A stretch of DNA of 64,000 nt from CBDBZX01 sp965213645 (GCA_965213645.1 CBDBZX010000002.1:1302001-1366000); one strand, 5' to 3'. Counted from the stretch's first letter, positions 8,095 through 17,206 are shown. Translations and numbers: made by a program. The notes: generated from the letters alone by a model not told the origin.

Positions 8095-9322
8095 TTACGT
8101 TGCCCGCATCGCCTCAGCCGGGTTGAGGTTCCTCACGCGCCTGCCTGGTACAGTAATCGCGAGCACGGCGGCAATTAGAATAGTCACGGCAGCCCAGGCG
8201 AGGTAGCCGAGGCTCGAGGCGAAGACAAACGTGTCACTGAGCGCTAGACCTTGCAAGTAGTTGCCGTAGAAGGTGTTGATAAAGGGTCCCATCAGGTTAG
8301 TCGCGGACATAAGGGCGTTTAAGACTGAACCCGAGCACCGCGCCTAGGGCGAAACCGATGAAGGTGGTATAGATAGCCTCCAGCGTCACCATTCGCGCGA
8401 GCTGGTTCTGGTTCAGTCCCAAAGAGGTGATGACACCGAACTCTCTCGTGCGCTCGATGACGCTCACGATGACGGTGCTCATGACAGTTACAGCGGCAAA
8501 CAGCGCGATCATCAGAACGATGGGGATCATCTGAGCGCGTTTGTCTTCAATTACCGCTAGAAGACCGCCTAGAAGGGCGGTAATGGGGTACGCCGTGACG
8601 CTTTGGGGCAAGGCTGAGGCGGCGTTGACGCGCTCAGCGACCTCTTCTTCATTGCCCTGCTGCACGTCGAGGGCTACGCCCGTCGCGGTCTCTACCCCGG
8701 TGAGCCTCCTCGCGTCCTCTAAGTGAACCAACACCACGCCCTCATCTACAGGGTTGATGTTGCTGTCGATGATGCCAACCACTTGCAAACCTGTACCCTG
8801 AGCGCCTGCCAAGGACTGCACATCTAAAGCGAGCCTTTCACCGACGCGCACGTCTAAGTCTTCCGCTAGCTCAACGCCCAGCACAAGCTCGCCTGTATTT
8901 TCGACCATGCGCCCCTCTCCGATGTCATTAGGGATGTCGCTCACTTGCGGCTCTAAAGCGGGGTCGATACCTCTTACTTGCGAACCCAACGTTCTATAGG
9001 GTGAACGCATTAACGCTTGAAACTCCAACCTCGGCGCACTCCCGCGCACCCCTTCGACCTGCGTGAGTTCGCCTACAAAGTTCAGCGCCGGCAAACGGTT
9101 CTCCGGGTCGGGGTCGGTGCGGTAGCTTTCTGTCTGTACCATCACTGGGGCGTTGAGGTAGCGGGCTTGCCCACCTAAAAGCACGTTGACGAAGCCGTCG
9201 TAGAAGCCCCAGAAAAAGATGATGGCGACCGTGGCGTAGGCGACGACGGCGAGCAGAAGTTGCGTGCGCCGCTTGTGACGCCACAGGTTGCGCCAGGCGA
9301 GTCTCGAGATAGAGGTGTTCAC
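8095..9322 (-). pseudogene. ABC transporter permease, FtsX fold, frameshifted near its C-terminus
   Basis: The gene starts at a GTG (9322) overlapping the regulator stop as GTGA and reads VNTSISRLAWRNLWRHKRRT, like the second permease of this operon. The periplasmic domain and the helices up to GFALGAVLG are in one frame, which then runs into a stop. The remaining two segments, SVLNALMSATNLMGPF and the tail PGRRVRNLNPAEAMRAT, continue in another frame. Removing one G from the GGG near 8325 restores one protein of about 408 residues. This is either a recent mutation or a sequencing error. With the tail otherwise intact, an error or very recent change is more likely than old decay. Confidence 0.8.
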
Positions 9323-9813
9323 GCGCCGACCTCTTTTTCCGCTTCCGCGTTCACCTTTTCCTCCCACCGCGCGAGCATCGCGGGCAGTTCACGCTCGTAG
9401 AAGAGGAGCATGTCGCGCATATCGCGCAACCCCTCGGTCACGTTGGGGTCGTCGCTCTCCATAATCCCCAGACCCTTCTCCGCGAGCCCCCGCAGGTGCG
9501 TGATAAGGGCGAACTGCTGCTTGGTCGCCTCGAGCCAAGCGTTGGGCTTGTTGCGGAAGTAGTCCTTGCGATCTCCGGGGCGGCGGCGGCGTTCAATGAG
9601 TCCGAGCGTTTTCAACATGGTCGTGCCCCCGCTGATGGCTCCCCGGCTCGCTCGGAGCGTCTCAGCGAGCTGCTCGGCGGTCTGTTCGGGCGGGTCGGCG
9701 ACTAAGAGCGCACTCAAGACACGCGCCGCGATGCGGGTCATGCCGAACCCCTCCAAAACCATACTCAACTCCTCGATATAGTTTTGTTTATCTTTAGAAA
9801 ATTTAAAACTCAT
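9319..9813 (-). CDS. GbsR/MarR-family transcriptional regulator
   Basis: This 164-residue winged-helix protein resembles GbsR/MarR regulators. The DNA-binding region covers about residues 20-85 (QLAETLRASRGAISGGTTML recognition helix, then the wing IERRRRPGDRKDYFRNK), with a C-terminal helical dimerisation part. It heads the envelope ABC operon, overlapping the first permease. AGGAGG precedes the ATG. The promoter in front of it carries a perfect inverted repeat over the -35 box, so autoregulation of the whole operon is likely. The effector is unknown. Confidence 0.88.
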   Translation of the reverse strand: MSFKFSKDKQNYIEELSMVLEGFGMTRIAARVLSALLVADPPEQTAEQLAETLRASRGAISGGTTMLKTLGLIERRRRPGDRKDYFRNKPNAWLEATKQQFALITHLRGLAEKGLGIMESDDPNVTEGLRDMRDMLLFYERELPAMLARWEEKVNAEAEKEVGA

Positions 9814-9830
9814 TGAAACCTCCTATAACT

Positions 9831-9876
9831 ACTATAATGTGTTCATAACTTTTAGTCAATACTGAAAGTTATGAAC
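9831..9876 (-). promoter_or_regulatory. Promoter with perfect inverted-repeat operator for the GbsR/ABC operon
   Basis: On the minus strand TTGACT (9859-9854) is separated by 17 bases from TATAGT (9836-9831), a near-consensus vegetative promoter. A perfect 12+12 inverted repeat, GTTCATAACTTT / AAAGTTATGAAC with a 12-base spacer (9841-9852 and 9865-9876), covers the -35 box. It is the natural site for the regulator encoded immediately downstream. Confidence 0.8.
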
Positions 9877-10141
9877 GCTGGATTCGGTGGGCTTATGGCG
9901 GGACGGACGGTGGCTTTTCTGGTGTGGTCTAGCGGTGCTGAGGTCAGTAAAGAGTCGTTGAACGCGAAAAGCCTGTCCACTACTGAGCGTGCTATGCATT
10001 TCACCGTTTATCCCGGCTAACTCCGCTCAGACCGTCCCTACTTCGCGCTCCCTACCCGCGAAGTGTGAAGAAACAATTGTGAGGTGAGGCGTAAAGGTTG
10101 CGAAGCGCTGCACCTACCATGTGAGGTATAGGAGGCATACC

Positions 10142-11038
10142 ATGACACGAAAACGATTAGACACTGAGCGCAACCTCCAAGGGAAAAATCAACCTTATAG
10201 CGAACAGGACGCGGATTGGGCGTATCTCGTCGCGGGCACGCTCTTCGCTGCTGCCGGCGGCTACCTCATCTACCGGGGCATCACGGGTTACGGCGAAGCG
10301 AATGACGGGTTCTACGATGAACGCACCCGCATGGGCGGCGTGCAGGTCAAAGAGAGCATCACTGTAGAGAAGCCGGTGAGCGAACTGTACAGCTATTGGC
10401 GCAACCTGGAGAACTTAGGCAGCATCATGACGCACCTAGAGAGCGTGCGCGAGCTAGGCGGCGAGCGTTCGCGCTGGGTCGCGACGGGTCCCTTAGGCAC
10501 GAGCGTCGAGTGGGACGCGGTCATCACCGACGATAGGCAAGACGAACTCATCGCGTGGCGCTCGGTTGAAAACGCCGACGTTCCGAACGAGGGCGCGGTG
10601 CGTTTTAGCCAAACGGGTCGAAATGGCGAGAGCACTCAGGTGCTCGTCTCTTTGACCTACCACCCGCCAGGCGGCGCACTGGGCGCGGCGATAGCCAAGC
10701 TCTTCGGTGAGGAGCCCGCGCAGCAGATCAGCGACGACTTAAAGCGCTTCAAGCGTGAGATGGAGTCGGGTACGATTTCTGGAACTCCTTATTCCGGGTC
10801 TTCTCGTCCTCAAAGCGAGCTGTTAGCTCACGAGGAAGGCACGCCGTCGCTGGGTGTACCGGGCTCGAGCAGCGGCCTCCGCTCAGACAACGTCGCGAAA
10901 GACCCCGTCCATACTAGCGGCGACACCATTCCGAGATCCGAAGGCAGCGAGGCCACAGGCTACGCCGACACAGACGAACTAGCCAAAAAGCCAGATGCAT
11001 TGCCACCTAAAACACCGGGAACCAGAGAGAAAAACTAA
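10142..11038 (+). CDS. SRPBCC-domain (cyclase/dehydrase-like) membrane-anchored protein
   Basis: This is a protein of about 298 residues. A short N-terminal part is followed by one membrane segment (AYLVAGTLFAAAGGYLIYRG) and then an SRPBCC/START-like ligand-binding domain starting at VKESITVEKPVSELYSYWRNLENL and ending near LKRFKREME. The last 80 residues are low-complexity, rich in Ser, Gly and Pro. The ATG at 10142 is chosen because AGGAGG lies 5 bases upstream. Such proteins are common in Deinococcota and desiccation-tolerant bacteria, but no ligand is established. It stands alone, with a strong terminator after it. Confidence 0.75.
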   Translation: MTRKRLDTERNLQGKNQPYSEQDADWAYLVAGTLFAAAGGYLIYRGITGYGEANDGFYDERTRMGGVQVKESITVEKPVSELYSYWRNLENLGSIMTHLESVRELGGERSRWVATGPLGTSVEWDAVITDDRQDELIAWRSVENADVPNEGAVRFSQTGRNGESTQVLVSLTYHPPGGALGAAIAKLFGEEPAQQISDDLKRFKREMESGTISGTPYSGSSRPQSELLAHEEGTPSLGVPGSSSGLRSDNVAKDPVHTSGDTIPRSEGSEATGYADTDELAKKPDALPPKTPGTREKN

Positions 11039-11061
11039 ACGAAGAATTAAACGAGAACGTG

Positions 11062-11092
11062 AAAGAGGTCGAAGATAATTCGGCCTCTTTTT
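11062..11092 (+). terminator. Rho-independent terminator
   Basis: AAAGAGGTCGAA pairs with TTCGGCCTCTTT (one G-T pair) around a 5-base loop, followed by TT. It ends the SRPBCC gene 23 bases after its stop. Confidence 0.85.
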
Positions 11093-11230
11093 GTGTTGCC
11101 CGTTCGCACAAATGGCGACGCATTGGGCGACCTAAAGTAATCAATAAAAAAGCGCTCGTCGTGAGCGCGGTTTCAACTTGGTTATAAAAGTAAGTATACA
11201 CCCGTATGCCCTATTCGTCAAGCGTATGCA

Positions 11231-12389
11231 CCCAAACCCGGACAAAAGTTGTGCTAGCATGGGCAGCTAAAGTAAAGGATGAACGAAATAGAGATACCGA
11301 AACTACTAGCCCACTTCACGGTTGTGCCTGATCCGCGAGCACATAACGTGTGCCATAAGCTAGAAGACATTTTGGTCATCGCCATCTGCGCGGTGATCAG
11401 TGGCGCGGACACGTTTAGCGAGATCGAGCAGTACGGTCAGGGCAAGCAAGCCCAACTAGAGAAGATATTGGACCTTCCTAATGGTATTCCTAGCCACGAC
11501 ACCTTTAGGCGGGTGTTCATGCTGCTGGATGCGGAGGCTTGGCAGGGAGTGTTTTTCAGATGGACACAGAGCTTAGCGTTAGCTGAGCGGGAAGTTCCTG
11601 TGCGAGCGGTAGATGGTAAATGGTCACGTGCGAGCGGTTTACACACAGTAAGCGTTTGGGCAAGTGAGCACCAGATTGTTTTAGGGCAGCAGCAAGTTGC
11701 CGATAAGAGCAACGAGATCACCGCCATTCCCGAACTGCTCGAAGGGCTTGATATTGCTGGAACGACGGTCACAATTGACGCAGCAGGCACCCAAACACAG
11801 ATTGCTTGGACTCATTCGCGAACACCTAGCAGACTACGCTTTAGCGCTCAAAGCCAACCATAAGCACCTTTTCGAAGACGTCCGTTGGCTTTTTGAACAG
11901 GACCAGAGCGCACCGCATTGGTCTACCAGCAGCCGAGGTCATGGACGCCTTGAGACCCGCGAGTGTGGTTACTCACCGAGTTGGACTTTTTGGAGAACAC
12001 CTCAGCTTGGCGTGACCTTGCCGCTGTTGCGAAGATTAGAAGCACCCGCGAGATCAACGGTGAAAAGAGCGTCAGTGAGCGCTACTTCCTGACCAGCCTC
12101 ACGGACGTGGAAACGCTCGCTTATGCTGTGCGCGCTCACTGGGGTATTGAAAACAGCTTACATTGGACTTTGGACGTAGCCTTCAAAGAAGATGAAAGTA
12201 GAGCTAGAACGCAAAACGGTTGCCCAAGCTAATCTTGTCACTTTGCGACATCTAGCCCTCAATCAGCTCGCTAAAGTCAACACTTAAAGCCAGTATCAAA
12301 GCCAAGCTGCAGCAGGGCAGGCTGGGATGACGACTACACGAAGCTCAAAGTTCTACATGCGTAAGCCCTGCCCAAACCCGGACAAAAGT
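11231..12389 (+). mobile_element. Decayed ISAs1-type insertion sequence with flanking direct repeats
   Basis: The broken transposase at 11279-12287 is bracketed by a 19 bp direct repeat, CCCAAACCCGGACAAAAGT, at 11231-11249 and 12371-12389. Partial similarity continues after both copies (TGTG, TAGCA, GGGC). Direct rather than inverted ends suggest that the right copy belongs to the left end of a second, deleted element or to a duplicated segment. True IS ends could not be fixed. Confidence 0.5.
11279..12287 (+). pseudogene. ISAs1-family transposase, multiple frameshifts
   Basis: The first part reads MNEIEIPKLLAHFTVVPDPR, then CHKLEDILVIAICAVISGAD, VPVRAVDGKWSR (first catalytic Asp), ADKSNEITAIPELLEGLDI and TVTIDAAGTQ, all hallmarks of ISAs1/H-repeat-associated transposases. 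Near 11800 the match jumps frame (IREHLADYALALKANHKHLF), near 11960 it jumps again (AVRAHWGIENSLHWTLDVAF with the catalytic Glu), and near 12215 a third time (NLVTLRHLALNQLAK). At least three frameshifts make it inactive. The intact protein would be about 330-370 residues. Confidence 0.85.
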
Positions 12390-12503
12390 CTGTGTAGCAG
12401 GGCCTAGCACGTTACAGAGGTCAAAACGAAATGGCGTAACGAAGAAACTGAGTGGCGCTTCTCCTCAATCCTAGCTATCTCTTTTCGTTGTAGAGTAGCA
12501 GCC

Positions 12504-13191
12504 ATGTCGCCTCAGCTTGAAGAGGGGTTGCTCGAGTTCCTCCACACCACCTTAGGACCCTTCAGCGTCGTTCGCTTTTGCGGCTGGAACCACGCCGAAT
12601 CAAACGTGTGGGAAATTTTGGCGGGTGACAAGCGGTTCTATCTCAAAGCGCACAAGCAGCCGCGCAAGTTTCAGCAAGAGGTCTACGCCTACGAGCATTG
12701 GACGCCCTACTTGACGTTCGTCCCCAGGCTCACCGCGCTCAACGAAAATCCGCAGGCGCTGCTTTTATCCGCTGTTCCCGGCGTGCTGGCGCAAGACGCC
12801 GCACTGAGCGGGCGTCAAGAGGGAGAGGTCTACCGCCGAGCGGGTGCGTTTTTGCGCCGACTCCACGCATTGCCGTTTGAAGATACGGACGCTTTACCTC
12901 TCGCCGATGCGCTTCTAAAGAGGTCAGAGGCGTGGATGAGAGGGGGGAGGGGGTGCGCGAAGCACGTTACCAAACTGGGTCAAGCAACTGGGTGAACGGC
13001 TTCACAATATCGGCTCGAGAGGTTGGACGCGGTCCTGCCAACTACACCGCCCGCAATTGGCTGTAAATAATCATTTGCTACTGATAGCATTTCACGTTAT
13101 CGACTTCGAGCACGAAGCCTGCTTACAGACAGATTTCGAAAAGCTGCGCGGTGAGCGGCTGCGACATCGGACTTGGAGGAGCGTTTTTTGA
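12504..13191 (+). pseudogene. Phosphotransferase (APH-like kinase), decayed
   Basis: The first 140 codons give an aminoglycoside/choline-kinase-like N-lobe: RFYLKAHKQPRKFQQEVYAY with the ATP-binding Lys and paired Glu, then a hinge and RRAGAFLRRLHALPFED. The frame is lost after a G-run around 12940. Later, in another frame, AFHVIDFEHEACLQTDFEKL corresponds to the Asp-containing metal motif of the C-lobe. The catalytic HGD motif between them is not recognisable, so the gene is dead. It lies in a decay zone next to the broken ISAs1 element. Confidence 0.6.
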
Positions 13192-13347
13192 AGGGTAGCG
13201 GACGCACTTACAGACGAGATCACCGGGCGCGAAATTGACGAGGAGGTCAAGCGGTTTTTAGAAGAGGTGTATGCGCGCGCAGTAGAGGCGCTCAAAGAGA
13301 ACCGTGACGGGCTAGGTAGGTTGGCGCGGGCGCTGATCATAAGATAA
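13192..13347 (+). pseudogene. FtsH-like C-terminal fragment
   Basis: The 45 codons before the TAA at 13345 read DEITGREIDEEVKRFLEEVY followed by ARAVEALKENRDGLGRLA. This resembles the C-terminal helical end of the FtsH protease (ID-E-V-x-R-x-x-x-E-A-Y-x-R-A...L..N). There is no start codon or upstream protease domain; the same frame has a stop at 13189. It is considered a gene relic. Confidence 0.4.
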
Positions 13348-13499
13348 GGTTGTGCAGGGGGACGTGATGGAACTGCTCGAGCCGAACAAAGTGCGCGTCG
13401 TGGCGGATTGATGCGTAGCTCACGCTGGCAGGGTTATATGTCATGATGGGCTTGCCCTAACCCCTTTGTTTTCACCCCTCCGACGTGACATAGTAGCGC

Positions 13500-13922
13500 A
13501 TGGCCTGGTCTCAGCAGACGGTTCAACTCAGCCCTAAAGAACGCGGCTTTCACCTCATCACTGATGAGGTGATGGCGCAGCTCGAGAATATAAACAGCAT
13601 CGGCGTTGGTCTGATGCACGTGTTTATCCAGCACACCTCTGCAAGTTTGACCTTGAACGAGAACGCCTCATCGGACGTGCGCGGCGACTTCGAGCGGTTC
13701 TTCGAGCGGATGGTCCCGGACGGCGCGTCTTATTTTCAGCACACCTTAGAAGGTCCCGACGACATGCCCGCGCATATCAAAGCGTCGCTCTTAGGCTTTT
13801 CGCTCTCTATCCCCATCAAAGACGGCAAACCCGTGCTCGGCACGTGGCAGGGGATTTACCTCTGTGAGCACCGCGAGCGGGGCGGCTCCCGAAAACTTAC
13901 CATCACGATTCACGGCGAATAG
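13500..13922 (+). CDS. yjbQ: YjbQ/UPF0047 family protein
   Basis: This 140-residue protein is a full-length YjbQ-family member (secondary thiamine-phosphate synthase enzyme family, UPF0047). The conserved core reads FIQHTSASLTLNENAS, then VRGDFERFF, and the C-terminal block GTWQGIYLCEHRERGGSRK with the metal-binding His. The physiological function is not settled; a weak thiamine-phosphate synthase activity has been described for the family. It is followed 10 bases later by the proposed start of the adenosylhomocysteinase-like gene. Confidence 0.88.
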   Translation: MAWSQQTVQLSPKERGFHLITDEVMAQLENINSIGVGLMHVFIQHTSASLTLNENASSDVRGDFERFFERMVPDGASYFQHTLEGPDDMPAHIKASLLGFSLSIPIKDGKPVLGTWQGIYLCEHRERGGSRKLTITIHGE

Positions 13923-13932
13923 GCGTAGAGGC

Positions 13933-15051
13933 GTGGACTTCGAGAGGTCCTTAGCGTGGGCGCGTCTCAACATGCCGCTGACGCAGAGAACTTGCGAACG
14001 GTTACCCCACTTAGCGGGTGTGCGGCTCGCGTGCTCGGTGCATTTAGACCTCAAGATGATCCTGGCGCTCGCGGCGTTTTTAGAAAGAGGTGCGGACCTC
14101 TTCCTGACGACGTGCAATAAGACGACGGTGCGAGATGAGGTCGTCGGGTATCTCGAGAAAAGAGGTACAAAGGCTCACGCTTGGCGGGGGATGAACGATG
14201 CGGATGTTGAACAGGGTGTGGAGAGGGCGCTCTCTTGGCAACCCACCCACACCTGCGAGATGGGCGCGGACTTGAGCGTGGCGGCGCACAAAAGAGGTGA
14301 GGCTTCTATTCAGGTGGGTTTAGAGGCGACAGGTTCAGGCATCAACCGTTTGCAAAACTTAGACTTGCACTATCCCGTTTTCAACTGGGACGATTTGCCC
14401 ATCAAAGAGGGGCTCCACAACCGCTACTTGGTCGGCCTCTCCACCTGGCAGACCTTCTGCGAGCGCACCCAGCTTTCGCTGCACGGCAAGCGCGTCGTCG
14501 TCGTTGGCTACGGCTCCGTGGGGCAAGGGGTGACGGAGGCGGCGCGGGCGTTTGGGGGGACGGTGAACGTGGTCGAGAGGAATTCGGCTCGGCGGCTCGA
14601 GGCCACCTACGCAGGTTGGCATACGGGAGAGGTGTTAGACCTTGCTGCGCACGCTGATGTGATGGTTACGGCGACTGGTGTTCCCAACGTTCTGAGTCGA
14701 GAGGTCATCCACCAGCTCAAACCTGATTGTTTTTTGCTCAACGTCGGGCACGTCGCCGATGAAATTGACCTCTCGGTGCTTAGAGAGCGGCGAGAGGTCA
14801 TCCCCTTTGTGGAAGCGTGCGAGGTGAAGGGCAAAACGCTGTACCTCTTCGCGGGCGGCTCGATGGCGAACCTCACGGCGGGACACGGCGATAGCCTCAA
14901 CGCCTTTGATTTGACCTTAGCGGTGATGGTCGCGGGGGTGGTTTTTAGCGTTTCGGAAGGCAAAACGTGGCGAGCGGGCGTTCACCCCTTGCCGGAGGGC
15001 GTGTGGTCGGAGGTTGCCCGTGAGCACATTCGAGGTGGACGCCCTACATAA
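13933..15051 (+). CDS. Adenosylhomocysteinase-like NAD-binding protein (short, divergent)
   Basis: A product of about 372 residues aligns along its length with S-adenosylhomocysteine hydrolase but is some 50 residues shorter than usual. The NAD site is VVVVGYGSVGQGVTEAARA. Counterparts of the catalytic Asp (CEMGADLS), Glu (GLEATGSG) and Lys (LPIKEGLHN) are visible, and the C-terminal GSMANLTAGHGDS keeps the His. The Asp that normally follows the Lys four positions on appears to be His (KEGLHN against KSKFDN). The GTG at 13933 avoids a long overlap with yjbQ; an ATG at 13864 would overlap it by 59 bases. Hydrolysis of SAH is likely but not assured. Confidence 0.75.
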   Translation: MDFERSLAWARLNMPLTQRTCERLPHLAGVRLACSVHLDLKMILALAAFLERGADLFLTTCNKTTVRDEVVGYLEKRGTKAHAWRGMNDADVEQGVERALSWQPTHTCEMGADLSVAAHKRGEASIQVGLEATGSGINRLQNLDLHYPVFNWDDLPIKEGLHNRYLVGLSTWQTFCERTQLSLHGKRVVVVGYGSVGQGVTEAARAFGGTVNVVERNSARRLEATYAGWHTGEVLDLAAHADVMVTATGVPNVLSREVIHQLKPDCFLLNVGHVADEIDLSVLRERREVIPFVEACEVKGKTLYLFAGGSMANLTAGHGDSLNAFDLTLAVMVAGVVFSVSEGKTWRAGVHPLPEGVWSEVAREHIRGGRPT

Positions 15052-15222
15052 AATATGAGGTATATGTCATAGAGTCCTCTACAAAATCTACCTCAAAAAC
15101 GTGAATTAGTTGACGTGATGTGGCGCTTAAAATGGGTAGGTTAATAACTATATGTTACGTTTCCTCCCTCGTTGTCTTGTGGCGTTTGGAGCCGTATTTA
15201 GAACGACGTCTCCTCGGGTCTT

Positions 15223-16215
15223 ATGATTTTAGTAGTTGACGACTCCGCTTCACAGCGCCGCGTGCTCACGAATGTGCTTAAAGAGGTCGGTCACGCCGAG
15301 GTTGAGACGTTTGCCAGTGCGCAGCAACTCTTCGATTATTTGCGTGACAAAGGCGCTAAGGTTTCCGAAGAGGTGGACCTCGTCCTCTTGGACAAAAATA
15401 TGCCGGGGCTTTCCGGCGTCGAAGCCTGCGCCATCATGAAGCGCGAAGCGCACCTCAAAGACATCTCTGTTATCATCGTGACGGCGAGCCACGACTTGGG
15501 CACGCTGCAAGAGGCATTTTCGGTAGGGGTCAACGACTACATCATCAAGCCGCCCAGCAGGGCCGAACTGAGCGCAAGGGTCCGCGCCGCCTTACAGCTC
15601 AAGCATGAAACCGACCAGCGCAAGGCGCGAGAGCTGGAGCTGGAGCGCCTTATGGCGGAGCTGAAAGAGGCGAACAAGCAGCTCCAAGCCCTCTCCTTTT
15701 TGGACGGTCTCACAAGCATCGCCAATCGGCGGCGCTTCGATGAGGTATTGGGGCTCGAGTGGCGACGCGCCGTGCGGCAGCAGGGCTCACTCTCGCTGAT
15801 TCTCTGCGACATCGATGCATTTAAGCCCTACAACGACGGCTACGGACATCAGCAAGGGGATGAATGCTTGGCAACTGTAGCGCAGACGCTCGCGCAGTAT
15901 CCGCACCGCGCTGGAGACTTAGTCGCTCGCTACGGCGGCGAAGAGTTCGCGGTAGTTTTGCCCAGCACCGATATTCGCGGCGCGGAGGTCGTTGCGGAGA
16001 AGTTGCGCTCCAACGTCGAAGCCCTGTGCTTGCCTCACGAATACTCACCGCACGGAGGCGTCGTCACGCTCAGCCTCGGCGTAGCGACCATCACACCGCG
16101 CCTCAAAGACGACCTCGCGACCTTTGTCAGTCAAGCAGACCGCGCGCTCTACGAAGCGAAGCGGGGGGGTAGAAACTGCGTGAGGAGCTACACGGCGGCG
16201 CTGCCACCGCTCTGA
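15223..16215 (+). CDS. Response regulator with GGDEF diguanylate cyclase domain
   Basis: This 330-residue protein has an N-terminal receiver domain (MILVVDDSASQRR; phospho-acceptor Asp in LVLLDKNMPGLSG; Lys in YIIKPPS), a coiled-coil linker (about residues 125-160) and a GGDEF domain with active-site YGGEEFAVVLP. An RxxD inhibitory site (RAGD) sits five residues before it. It should make cyclic di-GMP when phosphorylated. No partner kinase is adjacent. The second c-di-GMP protein in the window is at 34601-36529. Confidence 0.93.
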   Translation: MILVVDDSASQRRVLTNVLKEVGHAEVETFASAQQLFDYLRDKGAKVSEEVDLVLLDKNMPGLSGVEACAIMKREAHLKDISVIIVTASHDLGTLQEAFSVGVNDYIIKPPSRAELSARVRAALQLKHETDQRKARELELERLMAELKEANKQLQALSFLDGLTSIANRRRFDEVLGLEWRRAVRQQGSLSLILCDIDAFKPYNDGYGHQQGDECLATVAQTLAQYPHRAGDLVARYGGEEFAVVLPSTDIRGAEVVAEKLRSNVEALCLPHEYSPHGGVVTLSLGVATITPRLKDDLATFVSQADRALYEAKRGGRNCVRSYTAALPPL

Positions 16216-16329
16216 ATGACCTCTTGGTCAGGGCACGGTATACCACGGTTTATGGGTTTATGCAGTGGCGGGATGTCTGTGAGGGACACACATCAGCTTT
16301 CACACATAAAACGGGACACCTTCTCTCGA

Positions 16330-16704
16330 TTACCTCGCGGTCTGCTTAGTCTGCGTCACCCAGTAAACCCAAGCGATAAGAGCGAGTTGCAAGGGGAGGC
16401 GGGCGTAGAGCGCCCAAAGCGGGATGCCCCGAGAGGTGAACGGTTCGCTTTCCGTTACCATATAGAGGTTCGCGGGAAACACTGCGATGAGCAGAGCGAC
16501 AAGACCCCAACCTGCTGCTTTTCGGAAGCGTGGTGTAAGCACGCCAGCGCCACCCAACACCTCAAAAAATCCACTGATGTAAACGAGCGCAAGCGGAAAC
16601 GGCAGATAGGGCGGCATAATACTTAGGTAAATATTCGGGCTAAAAAAGTGATTCGCGCCCGCTAAGATAAACGGAACTGCGAGCAGAAGACGAGCCGCGC
16701 GAAT
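16330..16704 (-). CDS. DoxX-like membrane protein, unusual start
   Basis: This is a small four-helix DoxX-family protein. The conserved block MPPYLPFPLALVYISGFFEV begins at 16617, but DoxX-like homology clearly continues upstream in frame: IRAARLLLAVPFILAGANHF and FSPNIYLSIMPPY. No ATG, GTG or TTG occurs in that upstream part. An ATT at 16704-16702, about 10 bases after AAAAGG, is the best candidate start; initiation at the internal ATG (16617) would lose the first helix. It lies directly downstream of the bacilliredoxin gene. Its function is unknown; the family is often tied to redox proteins. Confidence 0.65.
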   Translation of the reverse strand: MRAARLLLAVPFILAGANHFFSPNIYLSIMPPYLPFPLALVYISGFFEVLGGAGVLTPRFRKAAGWGLVALLIAVFPANLYMVTESEPFTSRGIPLWALYARLPLQLALIAWVYWVTQTKQTAR

Positions 16705-16718
16705 GGTGACTGAACCTT

Positions 16719-17045
16719 TTAAGCCGTCGCCGCCTCGCGCACCACTTCAGTCGTAATCCCCTCGTGTGAGAGGTGCTTCTGCGCCTCTCGGTTGCGAATC
16801 ACAATGACCTGCGGCGTGTGATGCGTCACGTTTAGGGTCTTAGCGGCGGCTTCGGACACGTCTCTGGCATACTGAACGACCACTGAGTAGACGGGCATTT
16901 CGTGTTTGAGCGGGACGATTTGCTCCTGAGCGCGGGCACTAACGGGGCATGTGGCGCTGTGCTTATAGAGCACCACGGTTTCCTCTTCCGAACGCGCCAA
17001 CATTTTTTCTAAGTCGTCTTGATTTTGCAGCGTTTCCATCGCCAT
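16719..17045 (-). CDS. ytxJ: YtxJ-type monothiol bacilliredoxin
   Basis: This 108-residue thioredoxin-fold protein matches YtxJ/DUF2847: VVLYKHSATCPVSARAQEQI holds the single active Cys (TCPVS), and the cis-Pro loop is in VTHHTPQVIVIRN. The family de-bacillithiolates proteins in organisms that use bacillithiol, which includes Deinococcus and Firmicutes. GAGGAGG precedes the start. It overlaps the reading frame of the DoxX-like gene, suggesting one redox-related unit. Confidence 0.85.
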   Translation of the reverse strand: MAMETLQNQDDLEKMLARSEEETVVLYKHSATCPVSARAQEQIVPLKHEMPVYSVVVQYARDVSEAAAKTLNVTHHTPQVIVIRNREAQKHLSHEGITTEVVREAATA

Positions 17046-17176
17046 GACTTGGCCTCCTCAAAGAACTACCTTTAGCCTAACGCTGCACCTCTTGGCAAAA
17101 AGGAGTGCTTAGCGCACTTTGGTGGCTCGAGGGCACGTTCAAGTCTTTAGAAATATCACACGCTTGACCTCTCTTC

Positions 17177-17206
17177 TGGACAAGCTACGGGCTTTTCCGC
17201 TACACT
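17177..17206 (+). promoter_or_regulatory. Candidate promoter of the trp leader/trpBA unit
   Basis: TGGACA (17177-17182) and TACACT (17201-17206) are 18 bases apart, with TACACT seven bases before an ATG, as expected for a leaderless transcript. Confidence 0.5.
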
